This document shows, in pieces, positions 12,401 through 27,400 of a stretch of 64,000 bases of DNA; position 1 is the first letter of the stretch; every line of letters begins with the position of its first letter. Origin of the DNA: Ctena decussata (lineage: Eukaryota; Mollusca; Bivalvia; Lucinida; Lucinidae). The stretch covers positions 68,732,123-68,796,122 of the forward strand of contig OZ022503.1 in the NCBI GenBank assembly GCA_963989385.1. Reading direction: 5' to 3'. The notes below the pieces were generated by a model. The model worked only from the letters and a program-made list of their open reading frames with translations, did no database searches and was not told the origin of the DNA. A program made the position numbers and the translations under genes.

Positions 12401-15400
12401 GCTACTACCCTTTATCATTTTGTGACAGCCTTGAAAACGTAGCTAACCAGGTGTATCATATAGGAACGGCAGTAGCGTGGAGGATAACACCCTGGACTAC
12501 AAATCCAGGGGTCGCAAGACCTATTCCCCCCTTCTCCGTTTTTTCGGATGAGACTTTAGACCGAGGTCCACACTCCGTATGACCTAGTTGTTGGTGGGAC
12601 GTTAAACTCGAGTTCACTCAGCTCACTGTTCACCCTATACTTGGACAGTATGATTTAAATATGTTGCCTTCGGATGATTCGTCGCTTTTGTCATGGCGTC
12701 GAAATTGAGTTCAGGGGAAACGCATTGTTTTCAAAACTTGTTAAGTTCGACAAGCTGTATCTTGAAACTGAGAGAACAGAATTAAATTCCGTAAAATGTT
12801 CATTTCATTTTTCATTTAGCCTTCTAGTCATGCAGTCCAAAACATATCCCTAGCAAACTGTACAGTTATTGTACACTGTAACATTACTTCATATGCTATA
12901 GTAGATGTCATGACTGGAACTAATGAAATTCGGCATGTGTGCTGGTCTGTCATGATTGCCTTCTAGAGGAAAATTGTCAGAACAAATGTTCTCGGAAACA
13001 TTTTAATGCACTAAAGTTACGGGAAAATATTTTCATGGTTAAACGTTTAGTCCTTGTGTGTTGTGTCAGAATGAACATTGACTGGAGTATGATGGTCACT
13101 CACTTCTGTGTAGAAATAGGTCAAAGTGAACGAATTTCATTCACAAATATTTTGTAAAGGATATGTGCACTTAAGTCAAAGGGCACACTTCATAACCTCT
13201 CTGTGCGTTCGATTTGGGGATAACCTATTTTATGTTAAATTGCGTTGGCAGCTCACGAAAGCCTTCGAGAATCCCGTTGTTTTCAAACATGTACAGTACT
13301 AATGCACAAGGATTCTAACCTTGTTTGAATGGATCTGAACCGGTTAGTCGGTTACTGAACTAAACGAAACCTATTAACATAGATACCCCTTTAATTACAT
13401 ACATTTTGGAGGCCTCTTCGTAACCAACCAGCGGGTATGTCACAGGATCTCTCTTGCTCAGCAAAGTTACGCTAATTAACCCACAGATAGTGAACACGTT
13501 ACCTTCTATACACGGAAGGCAATTTGCAAAGTCATCTTCCACTGTTCCTGGGGCACAAATACACATACCGCCTCTTGAGCATACTCGGTTAGCTGGACAT
13601 GCTGGATTACAGTCTACAAAATGTAGTATGTAAAAGTAAGACCTTACTAAATCAAGATCAATAAAATAAAAGGGCATACATGGCATAAACAAACGAATAT
13701 AGGGGCTTTAACGTAAAAAAACACCGCTAGCAGACTCTTTACGTTAAATACCGTAGTAATCCTAGTAAAGGCCCCGGGGAGTTGCATATACGAAAGGGGG
13801 GGGCGTTATTTAGAGCATAAAGAGTCGCAAATCAGCCACTGCTATAAAAACTTGTAATAAATAGTAGTAAGATGACTGGATATACTTTCAGACGAAATAA
13901 TTCTACTATTTTTCCCCTTTTGCCTCCTTTCTCAAAATGGGTCCGCAAATTCTTTCCTTGAAGAGTAGACCTTATTTGAAGAGCTGCGTCCTCCAAAGAA
14001 CCAAACAGAAATTCTAGTTGTTTCCTATTTAAAAACGATAGAAAACACGGAGGTAAGCAAACTAGTTTTAGCAAACTAATATAACATTATTTCTGGGAAA
14101 GAGGCTGGGGGTTAGGTTTTAGATTCGGGGGACGTTTATTAGGATTATCTACAGAGACCATAGCAACTAGATGATTGTGGTTTTACGTTTTACGGCCGGA
14201 GTGACGAAGTAAAGTGACCCTCCATAGCATAACAACCCTCCGATCATTATTCTATACAGAATAGTGACTCCCCGGTCATAATGTTACGACCCCCCCCCCC
14301 CCCAAATACACACACACACACACGCACACACACATACACAGACACACACACATCATTTTTTAACAAAAAATGATGTTTTTTTTGTAAAAATGGCAGAATA
14401 ACATAAAGGTGTACTCACACACCTTACAGTAATGGGAGAAAGTTACTACAACATTATATCCACAGACGATTACTTTACTGTATTTATTCGGTTATAAGAC
14501 GAGGGTTTCTCTTTTTAAAAACGATCTCAGAGATCTAGATCTATCTTGTAAAATGGATCTAGATTTTAAGGATTCTTTTGGAAGAGAGAACCAATTTTAC
14601 AGCTGTATTGCACAAGACAGATTTATATATTTGAGCCGCGACACGAGAAAACCAACAATGTGGTTGTGCGCCCAGCGCAGACTCAGATCAGTCTGGGCAT
14701 GCGCCCAGTCTGAGCAGACTCTTTTCTGTGCGCTTATAGGGTAGCTAAGCGTCTAAGCTACCTTCATGCGGACAGCGAAGACTCTGATCAGACTGGGCGG
14801 ATGCCCAGGCTGATCTGAGTCTGCGCTGGGCGCACAACCACATTGTTGGTTTTGTCGTGTCGTGGCTCATTTGTTGTAATTCTTGAAGGATACGCTGTCA
14901 TATAACTGAATAAATAGGCTATGCATCTATGAGGTATGGTCATCTTTTCATTAAAAGATAGAATTTCGAATTTTTATTAGTGTTAATAGAGATATAATAT
15001 AAGCAACAGTACATCATTCATATAAATATATCAAGGCGCTGTTTAAATGGCACTGTTTACTAATCATACTTGAGGTTATTTTGTAGACTATGATAATCAC
15101 AGCAACTTGACAAAGCTAAAACAACTGCCCGCCTCTCAAACAGTATTTAGATGCTATCTCTGTGATATGGTCGGTAAACAATTAAAAAAAAAATATTGCT
15201 TCCCTCAGTGTACACCCAAATAATTGACTGAGGTCAGGGAAACAAATAAGTGATTTTTAGGAGACGGTGTTTATTAGGAGACGATGTTTATAAGCTAGTT
15301 ACCTAGTTTTCGAATCCTTTCATATTATTTTTTTATGAATTAATTGTGTATGTTTATATGTTGAATAAAATACTGTTTAAACTAAATAAGTGTTTTTGTT

Positions 15401-18400
15401 CTCATACTTCGTATAAAATACTGTTTAAACTAAATAAGTGTTTTTGTTCTCATACTTCGTACTTGCAAGGGATGCTTAAAAGGATTTCAAAGACGCAAAG
15501 CTAGAATTTCGTATAAGCTCCATGTTGCCCTTATGTTTTAGCCCCATGTCGCCTATATCTTTTATGGCAGGGAAATATCCCGTCAAATTTAATTTACTTT
15601 TTATTCTTATTGGTTAGTAGGCCAGTTTGTCGTAAACGGTGTGCCATTGCGCATATTTTTTCAGTATCACTCACCCGTCGTCCTGACATGACTGAAATAC
15701 TGTTAAAATGGACGCAAAATCGCCAGGCCATTTGTCAAAACCTTATCTGTTGTTTCGGTCATGTTATCTCGAGGTCAGGGATATCGCCTCGTGCCAAGTG
15801 CTACTGTATGTCTATTATGTTCATTACGGATGATGCAATGGCAAATAGAACTACAATTGCATCAACATATTATGACAATTTTGTCGTTTACGTAACATGT
15901 TTGTATTTGAAAACAGACAGACGATACCTGAAACACAGTTTCCACTAGTGTCTCTTATAAACCCGGCAACACAACCACAATTTCCACTTGCATCACACTG
16001 TTCATTTGGTCCATCGCATAGGCTTCCATCATTATTACATACTGAAACATTGATTTAAGGACAGAATATAATCAGCTATAAAAGTACTTACATAATGTAA
16101 CACTTACACTTAGCATTATACACATTTCTTCCGGTAAGTGTTTTAAATCCTGCGTGGTCCAGGATTGCTCACATCGCTATCCAGTCGACTCGAGGGTAAT
16201 ACGGTCTTAGCTTTCGCCATCGAGTGCAACGTAAGTCGACGAAGAGGCTTTACAAGCCGAAACGTCGTGATGTCGTTCATATCGAGCACACCATGAACAC
16301 ATTACTCTGAAGGGACACTCATTTTAGCCTTAAAGTAGGTATGACTTCAACTCCACGTTTAGTTAGCCTATTTTATCCACCTCTTTGTCTTAACAATATT
16401 CTACTCCGCCCTTCATATCTGACATAACTGAAATCTACAACCGATAGTACTGTTTTGAAGTCATACTGATGTCTGGAATTTGACTCGGCTAGATTTCTTG
16501 GCAAACTTGAAAACTGACCCCAAACTAGCGAAATTATCTGCGTAATAATTATTTAAGGTGTTCTATTTGTTAGAATTTTAGGGTATGCCTTGATATGATA
16601 GTCTTACCACATTGTCCGAGAGTTATATTGCAGACTTGATTCATCAAACACGTTCCGGGTACACAGGCTGAAAATTAATGCAACATGAATGAACTTAATT
16701 AACGAGCAGGTATGTTTCTTTCTCGAAACAAATGGATATAATGCGCACTGTTAAACTGTTAAAAGCACACACTGAACTTGAATATCATATTCAAAATTTA
16801 CATGTTATAGATAATTGGAAGACATCACTGCATTCAGAGTAGAATATTGTACATGTAGGTATTGTACGGCTACAGCAGAAGCAATTTTGTTCGATACGTG
16901 TAAAAGTCATGGAAAATGAATGTCACTTTCTACATAAATAATAAATGTAAAAGAAAAAAATACACAATAAGGATTAAACACTAATTTTGAATAACCATCT
17001 AAAAGGCATTTCACTTTCAAAAAGATTCATGAAGGTTTTAGCAATCAGAAAAGATTGACCAATTATAAGCATATGGAGGCCTTCAGTTCCCATGAGAACC
17101 AAAGTTATTATCCGATTTGTACAGAACAAAACAAATCGCTCGGATCCCATAGATGTTCCAGAAGTAAATAGAAAAATACACAGGAACTCATATTCTTGCA
17201 CACCGGATAGAGAATGCCATTCTTTTCACCTGGGAAAGTAAATCTTATTTTACCCACGTGTTCTTACCCAGTACCGAATAAAAATCACGAGCATTCAATG
17301 CATTGGTTGTATTGAATGAGGTCATGTATCTGTGTCATCAAGTGACGTTGGCATTTTAGATGATGACGTCACTAAGACGGCAAATGACGTCAGTCTATAC
17401 ACGTCAAACATTGACGTGAAGAACCAAATGGCGATCGTTGAAAGCGGCACCCTCTTTCAAAATCAAATAGAAACCTTTCAAGCACTAGAATTACGCATTT
17501 TAACAAGTTCTGAAGTTAAAACAAAACATGGTGTGCAAGAAAAAGTATCCATCATGGATTTGAGGTGTGAATAGAAAAATCCGTCACTCAGGATCACTGC
17601 TCGGCATCACGAGGCTTGCCTCGTGATGCTGAGCAGTGACCCTCGTGACGGGTTTTCCTATCAGCACCTCACGCCCATGAAGTATACCTATATTATAATC
17701 AAATCCCAGATCGCACACACAACACCAAAAGGGAAGAGAATATAACCAGCACGTAACAGCACTAAATGTCAGAAAACTTTTGCGGAAGTCTAACTGAACA
17801 CCTTTTTACCGGGTTATCAACCTAGCCTCAACTAAACCAACAAATAAACGACGACGAACAGAAAAGCAGACAGACCAAACAAACATGAAATAACAAAGAC
17901 AATCCAAAAATAGAAGCACCGCACTGGAACGGCCAGTGATACATTTACTGAGGGAAAGTGGTTTGAGCTTTAAGTAGTTTTGGGTGCATCATCTCTAGCC
18001 CCCGGTGCCACCGCGGTTCAATAGCTATAAAGGTATATTGTCTCTTGGTCCGCGTGGAGGCTTTCTTGCTCATCATAACAGAAAGCATGTAAAATTTTAT
18101 TTTAAATGGACAAAGGATCTCAAAGGAAATGTCATTTATATATGTCGACGGACAGAGATGTTTTTGACATACAAGTCTGTATTAAACATTCCGATAGAAA
18201 TAAAATTTGATATTGTCTGAGTTATCAGTAACATGTTGATAATACGACAGAGTTTAAATAAGATGCCTTGACAAATGTAGTTGCTATATATAGCACATGC
18301 AAGCAAACTCTTTCCAGTGAAAATAAAATGATATTGAATGGGATCCTTAGCTCTGTGTCAATTGTCAAATCTTACTCAAATTCAAATTTGTGCGAAATCT

Positions 18401-21400
18401 TACGGTAATCAGTAATATTCTCTACTTTCAAGGAAATTCATTGACAAACAGTACTACCTATAGAACGAACACGAGCAGCCAGAAAACCAATGGAAATGTA
18501 GCTCACCTAAGACCTTACTGTCCATTTTGTCACTTTCCTCAGTTGTTACAAATTTCAAACCACTGACTTTAAATAGTACATATTCTAATTTTGAATTCTC
18601 AATGATCTTAGGCAAAGATAAAAAATGATCTTGCTATTTTTTTTTTAGTCACATTATGTCTTTATGTATTCATTCAGTTAAGCGCATTAGAAAGTTCCAT
18701 TGTATTAAATCTAGGCTGTATCTTTGTTCTGAGAAATTCACTGTTTGAGCATTTTCCCATAAATAACCAAAGTTGACCATATCGTACACTAGGTCACAGT
18801 CAGTGCGGATTCACTTTTTGATGACATTTTGTAGGGCTTGAGTCTCTGATTCTACCTACAAGTTTCAAAGTTGTCAGGCTTTTAGTTCTGAAGAAAATGA
18901 ATTTTACAGGTTCCTTACCATATATGGACACGGCAGTTGTCTTGGTCATACGATCGTGATCATTTGATTATATTTTTCTACATACCGTGGCGTTCCCTGT
19001 GAAATATGATTCAACTGACCCAGTGGCTTTCCCCAATGCTTAGTCTTATTTTGAAATCTCATTAATCGATAACAAAGGTCAAAGTTTGACCTTGACATCA
19101 GACGACCTTTTCTCTTCATGTACTCATTTAGTTGACTGCATACACCAATTACTCTGTCATAAACTAAAACGTTTCTGAGCAATTCACTGTTTAAACATTT
19201 TCCCAAATGATAGTAAAAGAAGCCAAAGTTGACATTAAGGTTATAAGTTAGATAGAGGTCAACCAGGGGTCAACACTTAAAAAAATATTGTAGGGACCGA
19301 GTCCCTTAGGCTACATACCATGGTTCAAGGCCATCAGCCTTTCGGTTCCGAAGAAGAAAACTTTAAATTGCCGTCATGGGAAATACCCTTTAAAGTCTTA
19401 GTCATGTGACCATAACCATTTGATAAAGTTTTATTTTCATGCCCCATGCCGGTTTCCACACGAAATACGGCTTCAGAGTAGAGAGAGAGAGCTTATTTCT
19501 TCGTATGTTTATTTAGATCATATATACCAAGTATTATGTCGTCGACTTTAATAATTTTTAAGAAACCCACCGTTTTCCCAAATAAAAACATAAGGAAAAG
19601 ATGACCTTGCCGTTTACTAGGTCAAAGTCAACTTTGTAAGGCCCGAGTCTCCATGCTACATACAAAGTTTCAAAGTCACTGGCCTCTTAGTTCTGGAGAA
19701 GAAGTTTTGCGTTTCCCCGACCTAGGGAGGCTTCATATAAAATATGGTTACAGTCGGTCAGTGGCTTTAGAGGAGATGCTTTAGAATGTCGGCGGAAGAC
19801 GGATGCACGTCGGAGGCCTGGCTACCGTATAAGCTTTTTTATGAGCCGTTAGGCTTATGTGAACTAAAATACATCATTTTGATCTCGTTTCTAATAGATG
19901 CTATAGATGATTCTTGTTCTAGGTTTATCGGCCGTTTGAAACACTATCGAAGTTGAGTACAGTAAGCATACAAGAGAAAAAAATATCTTAGAACAGCCTC
20001 GATTTGCATCAACTAATGCTCAGCAAACCCTTGTTCTAATTTTATCCAGTAGGGTCCAGTCTGGTAGCTTCGGACAGCGGGTTATACCTTTATTTGATAC
20101 CTACATACCTTTGCAAACAGTGAAAATCCAGATGAGACGGCTCATAATAATGTCACTGTCCGAATTTACCTGCTGTCCGAATTTACCCAACTTGACCCTA
20201 CAGGTAGGACGCCTAAAATTATGCGGGAAGTTTCATGGCAAATTCTCAAAATCCAACCACTCAAAGGAACTTGGTACTAGGGTCGAGTCTGGTGACATTG
20301 GGTAAATTCGGACATACCTTTGCAAACGGCGAAAATCCAGATGAGACAACTTATAATAAGCCGTCTTATCCGGATTTTCACTGATTGTCTAGTTGTTTTT
20401 AATTCAAAACAACTGCCTTATAAACTTGACCCTAATTGACCCATAAAAATCAGAGGAAATAGAGTTTGAAAACGTTGACGGGTACGGGAAGCTAAAAGAG
20501 CACATCTTATTTACTTGATCAGTTCTTGAGCATTGCGATCAATGGCTTGTATTTATAAGAAAAAAATAAATTCCATGGGAAATTCACCCTTTGGAATCTA
20601 CTTTTGATATTGGCTGAATTTGACACTTACCTGGCCCACACAAATTATCAATACAGCTTGGATTTCCAGGGTCGCCTACGCAATCGGCATCTGTTACACA
20701 TTCTTAAACATATAATATACAAATTGATACAGAGCAAAGCAAAGCATTTCTCGCTTTTCCTCTTTCTTCAATGCAGAATAATGTCAATCCAGAAATAAAA
20801 ACAAGTCTTAGAGCGATGCATAGTATGCTAGAATATGTAGTTGTAGTTATAGCAGCGAATTTTGGCATCCTAAGCTACAAATATAAAATGGGACATAACT
20901 CAGTCATATTTTACGTAATAGTTAAAAGCTATCTAGTTATTGTATATCTTTACGTGAAGATATATACTAAATTCCGTACTGACAGTCTAGCCTGTGGTAA
21001 CAAACAACGGCAATGACTGTAATAAATGAATCCAGAATTACTTTAACCTTTTCAAAGTATTTGACACATCAAATGCTACTAGTGTTTTAAACATTTGTCT
21101 CTTATTTGAAGCGGTCAAGATGTTAAAAAAACCTGCAAAGTTTGGAAAGGTCATACTTCGGTATTATTTTTATGGAATATGTCTAGAACGTCTGCTGTAG
21201 ACGCACATATCAACCATCAGCTTTTATTTAAGAAACAGATCAGATCTAGCATTGAATTGTTGAGTAATAATTCACTGTTTGGAGGTCAGTTGTAAAATAG
21301 ATCATATCACGAGCGCGGAGCGCGAACTATATATATATACTTACAACTGACCGACAAACAGTGAATCATCACTTAAAGATTTACTCCTTTGATAACAATA

Positions 21401-24400
21401 ACAAAAAATGATTTGAAGAAATATTTCATGCAATACCTCCGACATGGTCTAACTATACATTTGAAATAGAGTTTAGATAATAATATTTGATAAAAGATAC
21501 TTTAAACAAAAAATAAGGTAAATTTTTAAACGATCACGGACCGCGCTCGAAATCGAATTATTGGAAAAAAATAATATATTTATACGTCAAAATCACGTGC
21601 ACGAATAAGAAAAATACCTATACATGATCACATGACACCGTGGCCAAAACCGATATTTTACAGGCCGTGAGGAAATAGGTAATTTGCATTTTAGTTTGAA
21701 GATTATTTTTCATTCGACATTTATCGAAAACACATGCATTTTCTCAAAACTTGTACGGTTAATTATGAAAGTATTACATATTGTCTAACGAAATTTTGTT
21801 ACAATATTTGTTTCTGAAAACATGAAAAAAAGAGGGAGACAATCTTTAACAATTCAATTCTAGAGCTGAACTATTTCGCATCTATTACTCCAAAACACTG
21901 AAAAAGTATTCTTTTCATTCAAATTCTCCCAACCTTCCTGCCAGCGCGTTCATGCTCCCGCTAAAATTCCTAACTGTATATAAGATAAATTTATGTTTTT
22001 ATTTGGATTTTAGAAAAAACATGAAACGTTACAACGTCTAACGTCTCAAAACGTCACAAAATAACGTCAGTTATTGCCAGTGACATCAGCAATCAGACTC
22101 ACGCGCTCCGAGACAGTGAATTGTTGCATGATAAATCACGGGAACTTTCCTTTGCTTCTATAGTCGCATTGTGATAGAAAAATTGTCAAAATCCTACCTC
22201 AAATACTCATTTTGAAATTAAAGCGACAAGAGTGCATTTTAATATCAGAAAAATGGGGATAGTTATGCAATTAATGAATGCATAACTACCTCACCATCAA
22301 GATATTTTACACATCAATATATAAAAACAACAACACAAAAAAGCTGCCTTGGTGAAGCGATTTAAAAGTAAAAATTAGGAACATGCCATAAAGGGCTGTA
22401 TTTCCACTTAATACCATTAGAGTTAAATTAATATAAATTAATATCATTAGAGTTAAATTACAAAACCATATGCGCTATATCTCATAAGTCTTACTATTGC
22501 TTGACTGAAAGCAAGTTTAGGAGGAGCAATCTGGAAAGGAATAAGGTCACCCACTGACGAACGGACATACATAATTCATCTCATGTTTCAATTGATTATA
22601 CGAGGGATGATCAAAAAGTTCCCGGAAAAGTGCTGTACGCCCTTTATTATTTTACTTTCTTCAATAAAATTCTATACCAGGCAACCTTAATGTAATTGTG
22701 ATTCATATCATACAAAACAACAAACTTATGTCTAACCAGTTTATTGCACGCGCCACCAACGTTACGACCGGTAACGTGACCCGGCCCAGCTAACGTTACG
22801 TTTCATTTTATCTTTTCTAATAGCAAAATTCGAACGTTGCTTACTCACAAATTATTAATGTAAACATGAATTACTTTACATAAACTTAAAAATATATATC
22901 TTATCTTGATGTTCATTACAAATTTTGTAAGTTGTTTTGATTCTTTCTACAAAATGATTGCTAAGTCCAACGTGACCTTTAATCAGTAAATATGTGGGGT
23001 GGGGTAATTCAAGGGCAGATAATTTACTTTATCTTATAATACGGAAGTGTTATGATAAGGTTTTATAAACTAGAGATAATGGCAATTCGTTAGATATATG
23101 ATTTATGCCTTTCAGTTGAGCCATTCCAGCAATACGGCAACACAACCTGAAATCGGCAGCATAATGAACTTCCAGCAAATGCCCATCTCACCCAGCAGCA
23201 ACGATGTATCGGTCATCCTTGTCATAATTAAGATCATATTAATTTATTACTATGTGCAGCATTTAGAAGAGTGTGGTACATGAAGCTACTTATACAAAAG
23301 GACTTATCTCAAGACAATGGCTGAATTTTGACAAAGCTTGCTGATGTAGCCTTGCTGCTGCTTGATTTAAGACTTTTGATAGACAGCTAATGCTGCTGCA
23401 GATATCAGATTGCGTTGTCGTGTTGCTGGAATAGTTCGACTGAAAGGGTACATCACATATCTAACGAAATGCCATTATCTAAAGTTCATGAAACTTGATC
23501 ATAACAATTCCATTTTATAACGTAGTGCAAATTATCTACCCTTGAATTACCCCATCCCCACACATTTGATTTTTAAATGGCACGTTGGAATTAGACATCA
23601 TTGCGTTAAAAGAATCAAAACAACGTACAAAAAAAGTTATGAACATAAAGATAAGATACACATTTCTAAGTTTAGGTGAATGAATTAACTTTACTACATA
23701 CATTTCATAGATAAACAACGTTCAGAAATTGTTATTAGAAACGATAAAAATGCAACGTAACGTTAGCTGGGCCGGTTCACGTTACCGGTCGTTACGTTGG
23801 TGGCGCTGCATGAAACTGGTTAGACATAAGTCAATTGTTTTGTATGATATGAATCACAATTACATTAAAGTCGGATATTGTGAAATTTCATTGAAGAAAG
23901 TGAAACAGTAAAGAGAATACAGAACTTTTCCGGGAACTTTTCGATCATCCCTCGTATTAAAACTTTCATGACTATTAAAAAGATTGTCGTTAAAAAGTTA
24001 TAAAAAAGAGTGAATATCACCTATCGTAAAAGTAGACTTAAATCTCAACAAATGCTTTAAAGTTTATAGCCTAACTTACACAAACCTATTCCACGTTTTT
24101 AGCAAAGCTTAAACTCCCTTATATTCTACTTAAAAACAACCACAGGCAGAAAATTTAAGCACAGTCATGATTTGTAAAAACTATTATGCACTCGAGTCCT
24201 CAATGCTACTTACCAAGCCGCAAGGTCATTGGGCCTTTGGCTCTGGAGAAGAAGATTTTTGAAGAGTTTTAACCAAATATGGGCATGGCGGCTACCTTGG
24301 TCATAAGACCATGACCATCTGAATAAACTTTGGTTCCTTTGACCCAAAGAATATCCATATGAGATGTGATTTCAAACGGCCCAGTGGCTTCAGAGAAGAA

Positions 24401-27400
24401 GATGTTTGACTCTATTGACAGCAACAGAATCTCACTGACCTTGAACAAAGGTCAAAGAATGCCATTGACCTTTAGCATCACGATATCTTCATCTTCTCAT
24501 TTATCTAACCATATATGCCAAATATTAAACCTAAGACTTAAAAAGATTCTGAGAAATCCACTGTTTAAGCATTTTCCCATATAAAAGCAAAATACATCAA
24601 AATTGACCATGTCGTAAATTAGGTCAAGGTCAATACACTGACTTCATTTTTATAAATTATGAAGGGACTGAGTCCTCAATGCTACATATCAATTTTCAAG
24701 GTCAAGAGCTTTTCCGTTCTTGACAAGAAGATATTTGAAGGGCTTTTTCCGTATATGGGCGTAAGGGCCATTTTAGTCATATGGCCAAGACCATCTGAAG
24801 GTTTTGATTCCTTTGTCCAAGTGATGCTCCATATAAAATATGGCTTCAATAGGCCCAGTGGTTTCAGAGTAGACGATGTTTGAAAAAGTTGGCGGGTGAC
24901 AGAATCTCACTGAACTTGAACTAAGGTCAAAGAATGACCTTGATCTTTAGCAACATAATATCCACATCTGCTCATTTATTAAACCATATTTTCCAATTGT
25001 TAGGCCTTAGACTAAAAGATTGTCTCCCTCGTTTATTTCATGTTTTCAAAAACAAATAGTTTAACAAAATTTCGTAATATGTAATAGTCTCATAATTAGC
25101 CGTACACTTTTTGAAATTTTTGAATTAAATTTATTTCCTCACGGCCTATAAGAAAAATCGATTTTGATCATGTGTGTCACGTGATCATGTACAGGTATTT
25201 TTCTTATTCGTGCACGTGATTGTGACGTATAAATAAATTATTTTTGTTCGATAATGCGATTAAGAGCGCGGTCCGCGATCGTTTAAAATTTATCTTATTT
25301 TTTGTTTAAAGTCACTTTTATCAAATATTATTATCTAAACTCTGTTAGGACATGTCAGAGGCATTGCATTACATATTCCATCAAATCGTTTTTTGTTCTT
25401 TGAATAGTTTCTGAGAAAGCATTTTCCCATACAAAGCATATGTAGCAAAACTGACCTTGCCATAAATTAGGTCAAGGATAATGCACAGTCATGATTTGTA
25501 TAAACAATGATGAACCCGGGTCCTTAATGCTACATACCAAGCTACAAAGTAAAAAGACAGGTAATGATCAGGAATTATTACAATCTAATCCCACATTCTG
25601 CTCTCAAACCCCACAGGAAAAGAAGCACATACACAAAGAAACTGACAGAAGTGTACGAAAGACACGCACAGTAAACCTAATGAGGAGCTCTTTCCCAAAT
25701 AGATGGTCATTCAGCTACCCCCCAAAACAGCATCAACATCTATTTTTACTTATTTTTTTTATTTTAATTACAAAACAAAACAAAACAGAAGGCAGATTGG
25801 GCAGCATCACAGTGAAGGTTTGGGCCCGGTAAAACCGGTTTAAACCCCCCAGTAGTTATTACTGACCGTCCCAAGGCGGTACTTTTGTTGCGGTTGCATT
25901 TGTTTTATGTTCGGTGCTGTTTAATTTATTGTGTTCTCAGTTTAATCATTCTATCATAAAAATAGAAAATACGAGGGGCGTTCGGAAAGTTTTGCAAATG
26001 ACGTAATTTCTCGGTAACCACCATACAGACAGAAATTCTGATTGCGAAAACATATAAAGCTATATTATGCGAAGAGAAGTCTGCAAACAAGGTGCATTTT
26101 TTAAAAAAGGACGCATTTTTAACTTCTTTGAAAGAGGTATACCCTAAAGACACTGCAGAATTTTACTTTAGTAGGCCGGTATTTAAATATCAGCAGTCTT
26201 TGACATCTTTTTATCTTTGCTAGTTAAAGACAATGCCCAGACAATGTTGTTCTGTAAATATCGCGGAAATTAGTTTTAATCTGGCTTCCGTACAGGGCCG
26301 GGAATATGAATTATCCGTACTTTATGCAGTAGCAATTTCTCCATTTCTACTAAAATTTGATGATTTTGTAATGAAAACAAGTGTATTAGCATTCAAAATA
26401 TGGTCGGCAAGAGCATTTACATGGGTCAACGAAAACCTGTCAAAAAATTCAAATTAATGCCAAAAAAGAAGCCTCTGCAAGCTTTCAAAAATGACGTTAA
26501 CGTAAAATTCAATAACGTCATAAGAACTGCGCATTGCTTTGCAAGGAATAAATCGATAAGAGTTGCCGCCCTTCTAACTTTTGTATGGATATTATAGGCA
26601 ACGATGGACAAGCAAATGACAAAGATTAATTTGGTATTTACAAGGATATTTGACTTGAATGCCTAACACTGAAAAGATTTTACATATAAAATTAGCCCAG
26701 TGGAATGACCGGGACCTATTAAAATGCGTTGGAACTCAATAAGGAAAAGTGTCTTTGTATAGTGTTTGGTATCATTGTATAGACGAAATGCAGTGCTTTC
26801 AGTACATGCATAGCAGTTGTACCCAGCATGCTCCTAAACAAAGTCATGAGGCCATTTGCAAAACTTTTCGAACGCCCCTCGTAGGTAAAAATAATTGTTA
26901 AATGTTTTCATATAATTTGCTTGGTCCGTTGTAGCCCGTCTGTTGGTCTGGATTATTTAGTTCAATACAGATAGCTGAGTTGCCATCTATTTGGGAAAGA
27001 GCTGCTGACTCGGCATATCACTTGTAATTTATTGTCTGTTGGGATGTCTTTGTCAATCTTTCCCTTTCATGTTGGGGATAGGGTTTGGGATTTGATTCAG
27101 TCAGTTCCTGAAGTGTAGTTACTCTTTAAATTTACAGGTGATCAAACCGCCAGAGACCATAGAAAAGCGGACACAGCACAATATGACATCAAGGGACCGC
27201 AACAGAAGTACCGCCTTGGAACGGTCAGCGAAATATTACTTGTGGGGGGAGGGGAGGGCTTAAACTAGATTTACCATACCCTAACTTCGCCCTTAGTTTC
27301 CGCAACGGTTCAACTGAACAAAAAACGAAACGCTTATACCACACAACAGACTGAACTAACTATCCGAAAAACATTCAACAATTAGTTTTACCTATTTTCT

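Noticed and set aside
12463..12540. tRNA-like sequence that could be a tRNA gene
   Set aside because: The T arm is degenerate, no acceptor stem forms, and it continues into a SINE body.
17332..17574. 80-residue open frame in repeat X, similar to a frame in the copy at 41840-42109
   Set aside because: Most codon differences between the two copies change the amino acid, so there is no sign of protein-level selection; the similarity follows from the repeat itself.
21395..25405. Inverted pair of element E as the termini of one 4-kb transposon
   Set aside because: The right copy is cleanly inserted inside a unit of the TCAAGGTC repeat, so the two are independent insertions.
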